A stretch of 64,000 nt of DNA from Elusimicrobiota bacterium (GTDB lineage Bacteria > Elusimicrobiota > Elusimicrobia > UBA1565 > UBA9628). Both the position numbers and the translations under genes were made by a program. The stretch is from contig DMMY01000004.1 of NCBI GenBank assembly GCA_003452935.1, positions 140,718-204,717 of the forward strand, read 5' to 3'. Numbering within the stretch: the stretch's first letter is position 1; every line of letters begins with the position of its first letter. The notes beneath the pieces were generated by a model. It was given only the letters and a program-made list of their open reading frames with translations, was not told the DNA's origin and searched no databases. Of the stretch, positions 51,298 to 60,047 are shown piece by piece.

Positions 51298-52383
51298 ATG
51301 TTATCGGCCAGCAACCTCAACGAGCTGCTCAATCTGCGTTCGCCGGTTTCCGGCATCGTCAGTCTCTATCTGCCCGCGGATACGCGCCGGGCCTATGTGC
51401 GGACTTTCTCCAACCTGCTGCGCCTACGCTGCCTGGAAGAACCCACATTCTCCGCAGTCGCCGAGGACCTTCGGCTCCTGGATGAATTCGTGGGCCGCGA
51501 TTTCAAGCCCGCGGGCTGGCGCGGCCTGGCCGTATTCAGCGCCAAGCGCCTTGGGCTATGGCGCGTTTGTCCCTTGCTCGAGCCGGTCAGAGCCGCGCTG
51601 CGGGTCGCCCCGCAACCCTTCATCGCGCCTCTGTTGTCCATAGCGGACCAATATCAACGATTCGGAGTGGTCCTGGCGGACGACCAACGGGCGCGCTTTC
51701 TGGAAGTCTTCATGGGCCAAATCCGGGAATTCGAGGACTTGGTCATGGAAGCGCCGCGCCTTGAATCAGCTCAAGGCCGGGCCGTGGCTCAAAGACTCGA
51801 CGGGCTGGTTCGCAACCACGCTTTCGCCCGCATAGTGATAGGCGCCTGCCCGTCGACCGCGATCCGCCTCTCCGCCCACCTGCGCACCGAGCTTCAGCAA
51901 AGCCTTATTTTCGACGAGAATCTTTCCCCGAAGAACTCGGCGATCGCGGTTCTAAGCCGCATCCAGGCCTGCGAAAGCGAGGCGCGCAAGGTCCGGGAGA
52001 CCGTGCTCGCCCACCGCCTCGTGGACCTGGCCCTCGCCAACGGGCCCGCGGTTCTGGGCCTGGAGCGCACTCTGCGGGCCCTGCGTCAAGGCGCCGTTCG
52101 TCTTTTGCTAGTTCGCGACGGCTTCGCCAAGATGGGCCATCTCTGCCCCAGATGCGGCGAGCTTTCCCTGGCATTCTCCCGCTGCCCGGCGTGCGGCAAC
52201 GCCACCCAGGCGCTCTTTGACGTGGTTGAGGAGATGATCCAGCGGGCCCTGGACGGCCATTGCGAAGTCCTGCGGCTGCTTAATCCCACGCCCCTCGACA
52301 ACATGGGCCACATCGGCGCCGAGCTCTCCGGAAACATCGTCGCGGCCCCCGCCAGCCAGCCCGCGCCCCAACGAGAAGGCTAG
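51298..52383 (+). CDS. Bacterial eRF1-like (baeRF) protein with zinc ribbon
   Basis: This 361-residue protein follows the layout of bacterial homologues of archaeal and eukaryotic release factor 1. An N-terminal alpha-beta domain (IVSLYLPADTRRAYVRTFSNLLR) comes first. A middle RNase-H-like domain contains FGVVLADDQRARFLEVFMGQI. The C-terminal domain VLGLERTLRALRQGAVRLLLVRD is followed by a CPRCG...CPACG zinc ribbon. Such proteins have been proposed to act on ribosomes, but no function is established. The ATG at 51298 has no Shine-Dalgarno; a possible promoter (TTGCGA, 17 bases, TACCCT) would give a leader of about 27 bases. It sits inverted between cysS and ispDF. Confidence 0.78.
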   Translation: MLSASNLNELLNLRSPVSGIVSLYLPADTRRAYVRTFSNLLRLRCLEEPTFSAVAEDLRLLDEFVGRDFKPAGWRGLAVFSAKRLGLWRVCPLLEPVRAALRVAPQPFIAPLLSIADQYQRFGVVLADDQRARFLEVFMGQIREFEDLVMEAPRLESAQGRAVAQRLDGLVRNHAFARIVIGACPSTAIRLSAHLRTELQQSLIFDENLSPKNSAIAVLSRIQACESEARKVRETVLAHRLVDLALANGPAVLGLERTLRALRQGAVRLLLVRDGFAKMGHLCPRCGELSLAFSRCPACGNATQALFDVVEEMIQRALDGHCEVLRLLNPTPLDNMGHIGAELSGNIVAAPASQPAPQREG

Positions 52384-52384
52384 G

Positions 52385-53539
52385 TCAAGGCAACAGCAGC
52401 ACGGCCACCGCGTGGCAGGCAATAGCCTCGCCCCGGCCGATCTCTCCCAAGCCCTCATGGCTCTTGGCCTTGACATTGACCCGCTCGGCCGGCAATTCAA
52501 AAACCTCGGCCAGGGACTTTTGGAAGGTCTTATAATGCGGCTTCATCTTGGGTTCTTCGGCCACTATGGTAACGTCGAGGTTGGCGATGGACCCGGAGGC
52601 GGACCGCAAACGCTTCAAGACCTCGGCGACGATCTTCCGGCTGGCGATGCCCTTGAACTTGGGATCATCCGGAGGAAACATCATGCCGATCTCCCCCGCG
52701 CCCAGGGCTCCCAAGACCGCGTCCGCGGCCGCGTGCAGGACAACGTCCGCATCCGAATGGCCCAAGAGCCCCTTGGCTCCGGCAAGCTGGGTCCCGGCCA
52801 GCCAGAGCTCCCGGCCCGCCACGAGACGGTGAATATCCCATCCCAAGCCCACGGCCGTGCGTCGACGGCCGCCCTGGCGCTGCTCCAATAAAGCCTCGGC
52901 CATGATCAAGTCCTCCGGCGTGGTGATCTTGAAATTCTCGTAGCTGGAAGGCACGACCCGGACTTTCTGCCCGCACTTCTCCACCAGCTGGCTCTCATCG
53001 GTCGCCGAGGCGGCGTCCGGGAAACGCGCCAGGGCCTCCTGCAAGACCTCCCTGCGATAGCACTGGGGCGTCTGGGCCGCCCAAAAAGAGGACCGCGCCG
53101 GGGTGTCGGAAATCCACATCTGCTTGTTGGTGACTTTCTTGAGGGTGTCCTTGACCTGCACCGCGGGCACGGCCGCTCCCGATTCGTAGGCCTCATCGAG
53201 CGTGGCCCGGATGATCTCCGGCGTCACCAAGGCGCGCGCGCCGTCATGCACGGCCACCATCTCGGCGTCCTGAGACACCGCCTCGAACCCGTTGCGCACC
53301 GAACCCATGCGCGTGGGCCCGGCCGGGACAAGAACGACCCTGTCTCGAAAAAGGCGGGAACCGTGTTCCCGGATGTTTTCCGGACTGGTCACCAGGACGA
53401 CCCGCTCCACCTCGGGGATCGAAAGAAAGGCTTCCAAGGACCATTCCACCACGGCCTTTCCGGCCAGGGGCAGGAACTGCTTGGGCTTGCCCATGCGGCT
53501 GCCGCTGCCGCCCGCGACGATAATGGCCTCGGCCTTCAT
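52385..53539 (-). CDS. ispDF: Bifunctional IspD/IspF (MEP isoprenoid pathway)
   Basis: This is a 384-residue fusion. Residues 1 to about 225 are IspD (CDP-ME synthesis) with AGGSGSRMGKPKQFLPL, VHDGARALV and DESQLVEK. Residues about 230-384 are IspF (cyclodiphosphate synthesis) with GWDIHRLV and GHSDADVVLHA, which supply the metal-binding Asp and His residues, then IGMMFPPDD and VNVKAKSHEGLG. The fusion joins non-consecutive steps, as in several proteobacteria; IspE is not in the window. It lies nine bases after the PIN-domain gene, and its stop is one base from the stop of the convergent baeRF gene. Confidence 0.96.
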   Translation of the reverse strand: MKAEAIIVAGGSGSRMGKPKQFLPLAGKAVVEWSLEAFLSIPEVERVVLVTSPENIREHGSRLFRDRVVLVPAGPTRMGSVRNGFEAVSQDAEMVAVHDGARALVTPEIIRATLDEAYESGAAVPAVQVKDTLKKVTNKQMWISDTPARSSFWAAQTPQCYRREVLQEALARFPDAASATDESQLVEKCGQKVRVVPSSYENFKITTPEDLIMAEALLEQRQGGRRRTAVGLGWDIHRLVAGRELWLAGTQLAGAKGLLGHSDADVVLHAAADAVLGALGAGEIGMMFPPDDPKFKGIASRKIVAEVLKRLRSASGSIANLDVTIVAEEPKMKPHYKTFQKSLAEVFELPAERVNVKAKSHEGLGEIGRGEAIACHAVAVLLLP

Positions 53540-53548
53540 GGGAAAACT

Positions 53549-54532
53549 CTATTTTTCGCCCTTGGCTTTTCCGAAGATCATGCGGCCGGACGGATTTTGA
53601 AGGATGGAGGTCACCGCGACCTCGATGCGTTTGCCGATGGAGCGCCGGCCGTCCTCGATGACGACCATGGTCCCGTCGTCAAGATAACCGATGCCCTGCT
53701 CGCGCTCCTTGCCCTCCTTCATCACGAAAATAGGCATGGATTCCCCGGGCAGCACCACGGGCTTGAGCGCCGTGCTCAGGTCGTTTACATTAAGGCAAGG
53801 CACCCCTTCCAGAGCCGCGATCTTGTTGAGATTGAAATCCGTGGTCACCACCTTGGCTCCCATGTCCTGGGCCAGGCGCACGACCTTGCCGTCCACGTCG
53901 GGGACGTCGGGCAAGTCCCGATCCAGGATGCGCACGGGCACCTCGGAGTTCTCCTGCAGCCGCGCCAGGATATCGAGGCCGCGGCGGCCCCGGGCGCGCT
54001 TGAGGGCGTCGGGAGAATCGGCCAAATGATGGAGTTCCTGCAGGATGAATCGCGGCACGATCAAGACCCCCGAGAAAAACCTCGTCTCGCAAATATCCGT
54101 CACCCGCCCGTCAATGATGGCGCTGGTGTCGAGAATCTTCATATCCGCGCCGCGGCGCTTGCCGATCTTGCGGATATCCCGGTCGAGGTCGTCGAGCTCC
54201 GGGAACTTGCGCAAGGCGATGATGGCCCCCAAGGCCCCGAAAGCGAAATAGCGCAGGACCGCGTATTTATCCCAGACGCGATAGAGGCTTTCGTTGCCCA
54301 TCTGGAAGACGGCATAGTCCACGATCTTGGCGACTATAATGCCGCCGACCGTTCCCAGAATTCCCGCTATGACGGTCAGCAGGTTGATTTCCGCGACCAG
54401 AAATTCCAAGCCCACGATGACAAGACCGACCACCGCGCCGACAGCCAGGCCCTTCGGGTTCGGCGTGATCTGAAAGTAAACTATGGCGGGACAACCCAAG
54501 ACGACGGCCAGACGGAATATCCATATTCCCAT
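53549..54532 (-). CDS. PIN/TRAM domain membrane protein (YacL-like)
   Basis: This is a 327-residue protein. About four N-terminal membrane segments (MGIWIFRLAVVLG..., VIAGILGTVGGIIVAKIV) are followed by a PIN ribonuclease-fold domain with KILDTSAIIDGRVTD, DGKVVRLAQ and VTTDFNLNKIAAL acidic residues. A C-terminal TRAM-type beta domain (GIGYLDDGTMVVIEDGR) completes it. This is the order of B. subtilis YacL, thought to be a membrane-bound nuclease or RNA-binding protein. A clear Shine-Dalgarno (AGGAG) precedes the ATG. It lies between radA and ispDF, the same position as in Firmicutes. Confidence 0.92.
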   Translation of the reverse strand: MGIWIFRLAVVLGCPAIVYFQITPNPKGLAVGAVVGLVIVGLEFLVAEINLLTVIAGILGTVGGIIVAKIVDYAVFQMGNESLYRVWDKYAVLRYFAFGALGAIIALRKFPELDDLDRDIRKIGKRRGADMKILDTSAIIDGRVTDICETRFFSGVLIVPRFILQELHHLADSPDALKRARGRRGLDILARLQENSEVPVRILDRDLPDVPDVDGKVVRLAQDMGAKVVTTDFNLNKIAALEGVPCLNVNDLSTALKPVVLPGESMPIFVMKEGKEREQGIGYLDDGTMVVIEDGRRSIGKRIEVAVTSILQNPSGRMIFGKAKGEK

Positions 54533-54598
54533 ATATCACTCCTATTTAAACGGGATTACTCGGCCTCGGCATTTGAGTCTTGAAGGAAACCGTGTATG

Positions 54599-56002
54599 TC
54601 AAATGTCAAGGTCCGATCCCTTGATGATCAATTCGGCGGCGGACCGCAGGTCCGCCACTCCCGTCACTTCCAGACCCGGCTTGCGCGACAACTCCTTGGC
54701 GCAGCGCGCCGGAACCAAGGCCCGGTGAAAACCGGCTTTAGCGGCCTCTTTAAGGCGCAGCTCCAGATGCGGCACGCGCCCCACCTCCCCCAGCAACCCC
54801 ACCTCCCCCAGCATGATCCAGTCCGCCGGCACCGGCGCTTCCCGGGCGGAACTCATCACCGCCAGGCACACCGCCAAATCCACGGCCGGGTCCTTGATGC
54901 GCAGACCGCCCGCCAGGCTCACGAAGACATCCCGATCCTCGAGCCGCAGGCGAAGGTGCTTTTCCATGGCCGCCAACAGCACCAGGACGCGATTAAGATC
55001 CATGCCCGTGGCCATGCGCCGCGGCAGCGGATACTTTGTGTGCACCACGAGGGACTGGACCTCCACGAGCATGGAACGCGAACCCTCAATCGTCACCGAG
55101 GGGACCCGGCCCGGCTGGGTCTTCCCGTCGCGGTCGGCCAAAAAAAATCGGGAAGCGTCATTGACCTCCTTGAGCCCCTTTTCCCCCATCTCGAAAAGGC
55201 CCAATTCATCGGTAGGCCCGAAGCGATTCTTTTGCGCCCGCAGAACGCGCAGAAGGTCATGGCGCTCCGTGTCGAAATAGAGGACCGTGTCGACGATATG
55301 CTCCAGGACCTTGGGTCCGGCCAGCATCCCGTCCTTGGTCACGTGCCCAAGCAGGAACACCACGGTGTCCGTGGCCTTGGCCACGCGCAAGAGCTCCGCC
55401 GCGCATTCCCGCACTTGCGCCACCGTGCCCGGACTGGAGGTGAGTTCCGGATGAAAAACCGTCTGCACGGAATCCATCACCATAAGCCATGGCTTGACCC
55501 GCGCTACGGCGGCCAATATCTTGCCCAGATCGGTCTCGCAGAGCAGAAACAGCGAGTCGCCGCGCACGCCCAGACGCTGGGCCCGGGATGAAACCTGGCG
55601 CAAGGACTCTTCCCCGGATACATAAAGGACGGGCCGCTGCGTCTTCTGGGCGCAGAGGCGCGCCGCGGCCTGAAGCATGAGAGTGGATTTCCCGATTCCC
55701 GGGGGACCCGCCAGCAGCAGCACTTGACCCGGGACGACTCCGCCTCCCAACAAGCGGTCGAATTCCCCGATGTCGGTGCTGGTGCGCGCCTCGGCCTCGG
55801 CGGGCGCATCCTTAAGGGCCACGGCCTCGGAACTAAAATCCGTCATCCGCCGAGCCGCGGCTCCCGCCGCGGCGCCGGGACGCGCCTCCACGACTTCCTC
55901 GATCATCGTGTTCCAGGCCGAGCAGTCCGGGCATTGGCCCATGGGCTTGGGCGCGCTGTAGCCGCACTCCTGGCAGCGGTGCACGGTCTTAAGACGCGCC
56001 AT
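54599..56002 (-). CDS. radA: DNA repair/branch migration protein RadA (Sms)
   Basis: This 467-residue protein has an N-terminal C4 zinc finger (CQECGY, CPDCS), a RecA-like ATPase with Walker A GPPGIGKST and VMDSVQT, and the RadA-specific KNRFG motif. A C-terminal Lon-protease-like domain with no expected peptidase activity completes it. It promotes branch migration during homologous recombination. The start overlaps the mlaD stop by one base (TAATG), so it is the distal gene of the long ribosomal-protein/Mla operon. Confidence 0.96.
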   Translation of the reverse strand: MARLKTVHRCQECGYSAPKPMGQCPDCSAWNTMIEEVVEARPGAAAGAAARRMTDFSSEAVALKDAPAEAEARTSTDIGEFDRLLGGGVVPGQVLLLAGPPGIGKSTLMLQAAARLCAQKTQRPVLYVSGEESLRQVSSRAQRLGVRGDSLFLLCETDLGKILAAVARVKPWLMVMDSVQTVFHPELTSSPGTVAQVRECAAELLRVAKATDTVVFLLGHVTKDGMLAGPKVLEHIVDTVLYFDTERHDLLRVLRAQKNRFGPTDELGLFEMGEKGLKEVNDASRFFLADRDGKTQPGRVPSVTIEGSRSMLVEVQSLVVHTKYPLPRRMATGMDLNRVLVLLAAMEKHLRLRLEDRDVFVSLAGGLRIKDPAVDLAVCLAVMSSAREAPVPADWIMLGEVGLLGEVGRVPHLELRLKEAAKAGFHRALVPARCAKELSRKPGLEVTGVADLRSAAELIIKGSDLDI

Positions 56003-57330
56003 TACTTGCTCTTGGAGCGGCCCTTCGTGCCCGCCGCGCCAAAAGTCGCCAGGCCAAAGAGGTAGGCGACGTCTTGGTCCTCGAACATGATATTGGCCCA
56101 GGTCTGGTAGGTCTTGAGCTCCTGCACGTCCTCGACGCGGGCGCCTATGCCCAGCCAGCGCGTGACGCGCGCCAGCACGCCCAAGTCGTAGCGAGGGTGG
56201 TCGAATCGGCGGCCTGCGATGACGCGGTTGCGGCTGAAATCGTAGCCCTGAGCCATGATGCTCAAACGCTTGCCGATAGGATCCTTGTAAAAAGGAGTGA
56301 CGGTGAGCCGGGCGCCTCCGCCGGAACGGATGACCCCTACCCCCAGGTCGAACGCGCCTTTCTCAAAGCCGAGCAGGGCGTCCACGCGATTTTTCTCGGC
56401 ATAATCGCTCCCCTGCTTGTTCTGATCCGAGATATTAGCCAAATTGGCGCCGCCCAGGTAATAGTATCGGCCCTCCCGCGGGCTGATCTTAAGGCCGACA
56501 TCCGCGCGGGACGTGCGCAGGGCGTGCTCATAGCGCCAGTCAAGATTCCACCATATCCGGAACTGGGTGATGCGTCCAAACACGTCCTTGGCCGTGGAAG
56601 CGGCCTCTTTGACCGACGAGATGGTCTGCTTGACGTCTTCCTTGACCTTCTCGTCATGCAGCATGGCGCCGACCGCGCCCTTGTCCGTCGACAAACTCGC
56701 CATCATATGGTTGCTCTTGGCCAGGAGATCATCCAGTTTGGCCGAAATCTGGTCCATCCTCCCCATCCCCCTCTCAAGACTGGGCTTCGTGGTCTCGATG
56801 AGGTCATTAAGGTTGGCGGTCAGCTCGCGCACGTTGGCCACGGTGTCGCGCAAATTCTCGGTCAGGGACCCGCGCGGTCCCTTGGCGTTAAGCTCGCCCA
56901 GCATCTCCTGGATGCTGCCCAAGGCGTTCGTCATGGCCTTTTCCAAGGAGATCGGGTCGACCCCTTCGACCGTGGCCCCGGCCTCGATAAGCCCCTTGGA
57001 CAAGCTGCCCTGCTCGATGGCCAGGAACTTCGAGCCGATGATGCCCGTGGAAGCCACGGAAATCTGAGCGCCTTTGTAGAGATCCACGCCTTTGCGGATA
57101 TTGCAGATAACCTTGGCCAAGCCCTTATCCAGAACGATGGCCTTGACCTGCCCCACCTCGACTCCCGCCAGCTTGACGGGCGCGTCCTTGGCCAGGTTGG
57201 CCACGTCATGGAACGTGACTTGGAGAGTATAGCGGGACTCGAAGGAAAAATCGCCTAGAAGAAAGATGGCCGTACCCAGGAGGATAAGGCCCGCCAGGAC
57301 GAACGCCCCAACCTTGCTTTCCAGAGACAC
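56002..57330 (-). CDS. mlaD: MCE/MlaD family lipid transport protein with long C-terminal region
   Basis: This 442-residue protein has one N-terminal membrane anchor (VGAFVLAGLILLGTAIFLLG), the MCE domain (about residues 37-115, with VKLAGVEVGQVKAI), and a helical region of about 130 residues (DLIETTKPSLERGMGRMDQ). The last 170 residues are rich in short beta strands with aromatic and charged alternation (YYYLGGANLAN, ALLGFEKGAFDLGVG). That segment looks like an outer-membrane barrel and is absent from E. coli MlaD (183 residues). It binds lipids between the membranes, working with MlaE and MlaF. GTG 57330 directly follows the mlaF stop. Confidence 0.88.
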   Translation of the reverse strand: MSLESKVGAFVLAGLILLGTAIFLLGDFSFESRYTLQVTFHDVANLAKDAPVKLAGVEVGQVKAIVLDKGLAKVICNIRKGVDLYKGAQISVASTGIIGSKFLAIEQGSLSKGLIEAGATVEGVDPISLEKAMTNALGSIQEMLGELNAKGPRGSLTENLRDTVANVRELTANLNDLIETTKPSLERGMGRMDQISAKLDDLLAKSNHMMASLSTDKGAVGAMLHDEKVKEDVKQTISSVKEAASTAKDVFGRITQFRIWWNLDWRYEHALRTSRADVGLKISPREGRYYYLGGANLANISDQNKQGSDYAEKNRVDALLGFEKGAFDLGVGVIRSGGGARLTVTPFYKDPIGKRLSIMAQGYDFSRNRVIAGRRFDHPRYDLGVLARVTRWLGIGARVEDVQELKTYQTWANIMFEDQDVAYLFGLATFGAAGTKGRSKSK

Positions 57331-58149
57331 TTAACGCACCCCCGCGCCGCGGGCCACGACGCCCCCATTGTTATCGGAGGGCTCGGCCTCGAATTCCTTG
57401 AGCTTCATCTTGATGGGTCCATGGCTTAACCCGTCGACAAATTGCCGCACATAAGGATTATTCGTGATTTTTATGATATCGGGATGCGCGATGGCCAGAA
57501 CCCGGCCCTCATGGATCATGGCGATGCGGCTGGCGACCTTATAGGCAGATTTCATGTCGTGAGTCACGACGATGGCGGTCGTCTTAAGGGCTTTCTGGAG
57601 ATCCAGGATCAAGTCGTTGATGACGTCCGACATGATCGGGTCCAGGCCCGTCGTCGGCTCATCATACAAAATATACACGGGATCCGCTGCTATGGCCCGG
57701 GCCAAAGCCACGCGCTTTTTCATGCCGCCGGAGAGCTCCGATGGCTTCATGTCCTCGACGTCTTTTAGCCCCACCAGGGCGAGCTTATCGCGCGCGACGG
57801 AACGGTAGCGGCTGGGCGCGATGTCGGTCAAATAACGCAGGCCGAAAGTCACGTTCTCCCACACCGTCAGGGAGTCGAACAGGGCCGCCTCCTGGAAAAG
57901 ATAGCCGAAGCGGCGCCGGTAGGCGGCGATCTCGACTTCCTTGCGCAGCCTGGTGATATCCATTCCATCCACCGTAAGCGAACCCTCATCCGGGCGTACG
58001 AGGCCGATGACGCACTTAAGAAACGTGCTCTTGCCGCATCCCGAACCGCCGATAATAGCCAGGGTCTCTCCGGCCTGGACGAAGAGATCCACTCCGCGCA
58101 GAACCGGACGCCCCGAATAGCTCTTCTTGACCCCGATGGCCTCGATCAT
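57331..58149 (-). CDS. mlaF: ABC transporter ATP-binding protein MlaF
   Basis: This 272-residue ATPase has Walker A GGSGCGKST, signature LSGGMKKRVALARA, Walker B ILYDEPTTGLDP and the switch His in VVTHDM. The Met-Lys-Lys after LSGG is characteristic of the Mkl/MlaF group. It energises phospholipid transfer by the MlaE permease. It overlaps mlaE (ATGA) and adjoins mlaD with no gap. Confidence 0.95.
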   Translation of the reverse strand: MIEAIGVKKSYSGRPVLRGVDLFVQAGETLAIIGGSGCGKSTFLKCVIGLVRPDEGSLTVDGMDITRLRKEVEIAAYRRRFGYLFQEAALFDSLTVWENVTFGLRYLTDIAPSRYRSVARDKLALVGLKDVEDMKPSELSGGMKKRVALARAIAADPVYILYDEPTTGLDPIMSDVINDLILDLQKALKTTAIVVTHDMKSAYKVASRIAMIHEGRVLAIAHPDIIKITNNPYVRQFVDGLSHGPIKMKLKEFEAEPSDNNGGVVARGAGVR

Positions 58150-58937
58150 GTGATGCCCACGGCCGAGAGCAGCGCGGTCACGAAGTAATCGATGACCAGG
58201 ACCGAGGCCATGCTTATGACGACGGCCGCGGTCGTGGCCTTGCCCACCCCTTCGGCCCCGCCGCTGGTCGTGATGCCCTTGAAGCAGCAGATGAAGGAAA
58301 TGATGCCGGCGAAAACGAATGTTTTCAGGAATCCATGCATGAAATGCCGGATCTCCATGTTATTGAAGATGTCGTCGAGATAAACGCTGGTCGGGATCTG
58401 CAGCTTCACGGAAGAGACCACCCAGCCGCCGAAGGTCCCGGTGAAATCCGAGATGACGGTAAGCAGGGGCAGCACCATGATGAAAGCCAGAACCCGGGGA
58501 ATGACCAGATAGCGGATGGGATCGGTGCCCAAGGTGTAGAGGGCGTCGATCTGCTCCGTCACCTTCATGGTGCCCAGCTCCGCCGCGATGGCCGCCCCGG
58601 CCCGGCCGGACACCACCAGAGCGGTCATGACCGGAGCCAACTCCATGACCATGGCGAAACTGACCACCGTGCCCACGAAGAGAGGTTCGTTGAAAAAGTG
58701 CTTGGAGGAGGCTCCCGTCTGCAGCGCCAAGACCATGCCCGTAAAGAAGGTCGTCATCATCGTCACCGGAAGAGATTCCACTCCGACGCGCATCATCTGG
58801 ATAAGAACCTGACGCCACTCGATCGGCGCCCGCAAGGTCCATCCCACCGTCGAACGCACGAGAAAGGTGAATCTCCCCATGGACTCGGAGACTCCCAGGA
58901 TCCCTCGTCCCATGCCTGCCAGCACTCTTTGCCTCAT
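58146..58937 (-). CDS. mlaE: MlaE family ABC permease
   Basis: This 263-residue protein has five or six membrane segments and the family signatures LAPVMTALVVSGRAGAAIAAELG, EQIDAL and GTDPIRYLVIPR. It forms the inner-membrane channel of the lipid transporter with MlaF and the MCE protein. The start MRQRVLAG overlaps the alr stop (ATGA); the longer open frame upstream lies within alr. Auxiliary MlaB and MlaC are not in the window. Confidence 0.94.
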   Translation of the reverse strand: MRQRVLAGMGRGILGVSESMGRFTFLVRSTVGWTLRAPIEWRQVLIQMMRVGVESLPVTMMTTFFTGMVLALQTGASSKHFFNEPLFVGTVVSFAMVMELAPVMTALVVSGRAGAAIAAELGTMKVTEQIDALYTLGTDPIRYLVIPRVLAFIMVLPLLTVISDFTGTFGGWVVSSVKLQIPTSVYLDDIFNNMEIRHFMHGFLKTFVFAGIISFICCFKGITTSGGAEGVGKATTAAVVISMASVLVIDYFVTALLSAVGIT

Positions 58938-60046
58938 GAGAAATACACCCTGGGCACCCGGGCGGTCAGCGCCGCGACGACCTCGTAGGCAATGCTGCCC
59001 GCGGCCTGCGCCAACTCGCCGGCGGATATCTCCTCCCGGCCCTGCCTTCCGATCAGAACGACATCGTCGCCCACCCGGGCCTGGGGCACGTCCGTCGCGT
59101 CGAGCATGAGCATGTCCATGGAGACGGTCCCGATGATCGGACAGCGCCTGCCGCCGAGGAGCGCGCGACCGCGATTGGAAAGGCGCCGGCAAAGGCCGTC
59201 GGCGTAGCCCACGGGCACGGTCGCCACGCGAGTCGCCCTCCGGGCCCGGTAGGTGGCGCCGTAGCCGATAGCGGCGCCGCGGCGCACGGTCTTAAGAAAC
59301 ACCACCTTGCTCTTGAGGCTCAAGACGGGACGAAAACCCCGCCAGAGGCCATAAATGGCCAGCCCGGGTCGAACCAGATCGAGGCGCGCGGCCGGCAGGG
59401 TAAGAGCGGCGGCGGAGTTGGCGGCATGGCGCAAGCGCACGGAAAAACCGGCGCGGTCGATCTCGCCGAGAGCTCCGCGAAAACGGCGCAATTGCTCGAG
59501 AGTAAACGCGCGGTCGCCGTCGGCGCAGGAAAAATGGGTATAGGCTCCGTCTACGTCCACCAGCCGCTGCGCCGCCAGATAACCCGAAACCCCCGCGACC
59601 GCGGCCGGGCTCATGCCTATGCGGCCCATGCCGGTTTCGATTTTGAGATGGCAGCCGACCCGTTGGCCGCGGCGCATCGCCACCTCCACCAAACGCCGCG
59701 CCGAGTCCAGGCTCGCGACCGTGGGCATCAGCCCGAACTCCACGGCCGCCAGAAAACTCTCGAACGGATAGAGGCTGCCCAGCACCAAAACCGGCATCCG
59801 GATGCCGGCCTCGCGCAGGGCCACGCCCTCCTCGACCGAAGAAACGCCCAGCCACTCCGCGCCCCCGCAGGTCTGGGCGGCCCGGGCGCATTCGACGGCG
59901 CCGTGCCCGTAGGCGTTGCCCTTGACCACGAAGAGGATTTGAGTCCGAGCCGGCATGCGCCGGCGGAACCGCCGGAGATTTTCCTGCAGCGCCCCGAGGT
60001 GGACTTCCGCCCACGTGGGCCGGAAGAACCTTCGCGTGGCGCTCAT
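58934..60046 (-). CDS. alr: Alanine racemase
   Basis: This 370-residue PLP enzyme starts MSATRRFFRPTWAEVHL. It has the Schiff-base Lys in FVVKGNAYGHG, KIETGMGRIG, and the second catalytic base Tyr in IGYGATY, with SMDMLMLD and GYADGL near the C-terminus. The usual KADAYGHG is KGNAYGHG here; the Lys and the YGHG are kept. It supplies D-alanine for peptidoglycan. One base separates it from dnaB (TGATATG). Confidence 0.96.
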   Translation of the reverse strand: MSATRRFFRPTWAEVHLGALQENLRRFRRRMPARTQILFVVKGNAYGHGAVECARAAQTCGGAEWLGVSSVEEGVALREAGIRMPVLVLGSLYPFESFLAAVEFGLMPTVASLDSARRLVEVAMRRGQRVGCHLKIETGMGRIGMSPAAVAGVSGYLAAQRLVDVDGAYTHFSCADGDRAFTLEQLRRFRGALGEIDRAGFSVRLRHAANSAAALTLPAARLDLVRPGLAIYGLWRGFRPVLSLKSKVVFLKTVRRGAAIGYGATYRARRATRVATVPVGYADGLCRRLSNRGRALLGGRRCPIIGTVSMDMLMLDATDVPQARVGDDVVLIGRQGREEISAGELAQAAGSIAYEVVAALTARVPRVYFS

Positions 60047-60047
60047 A

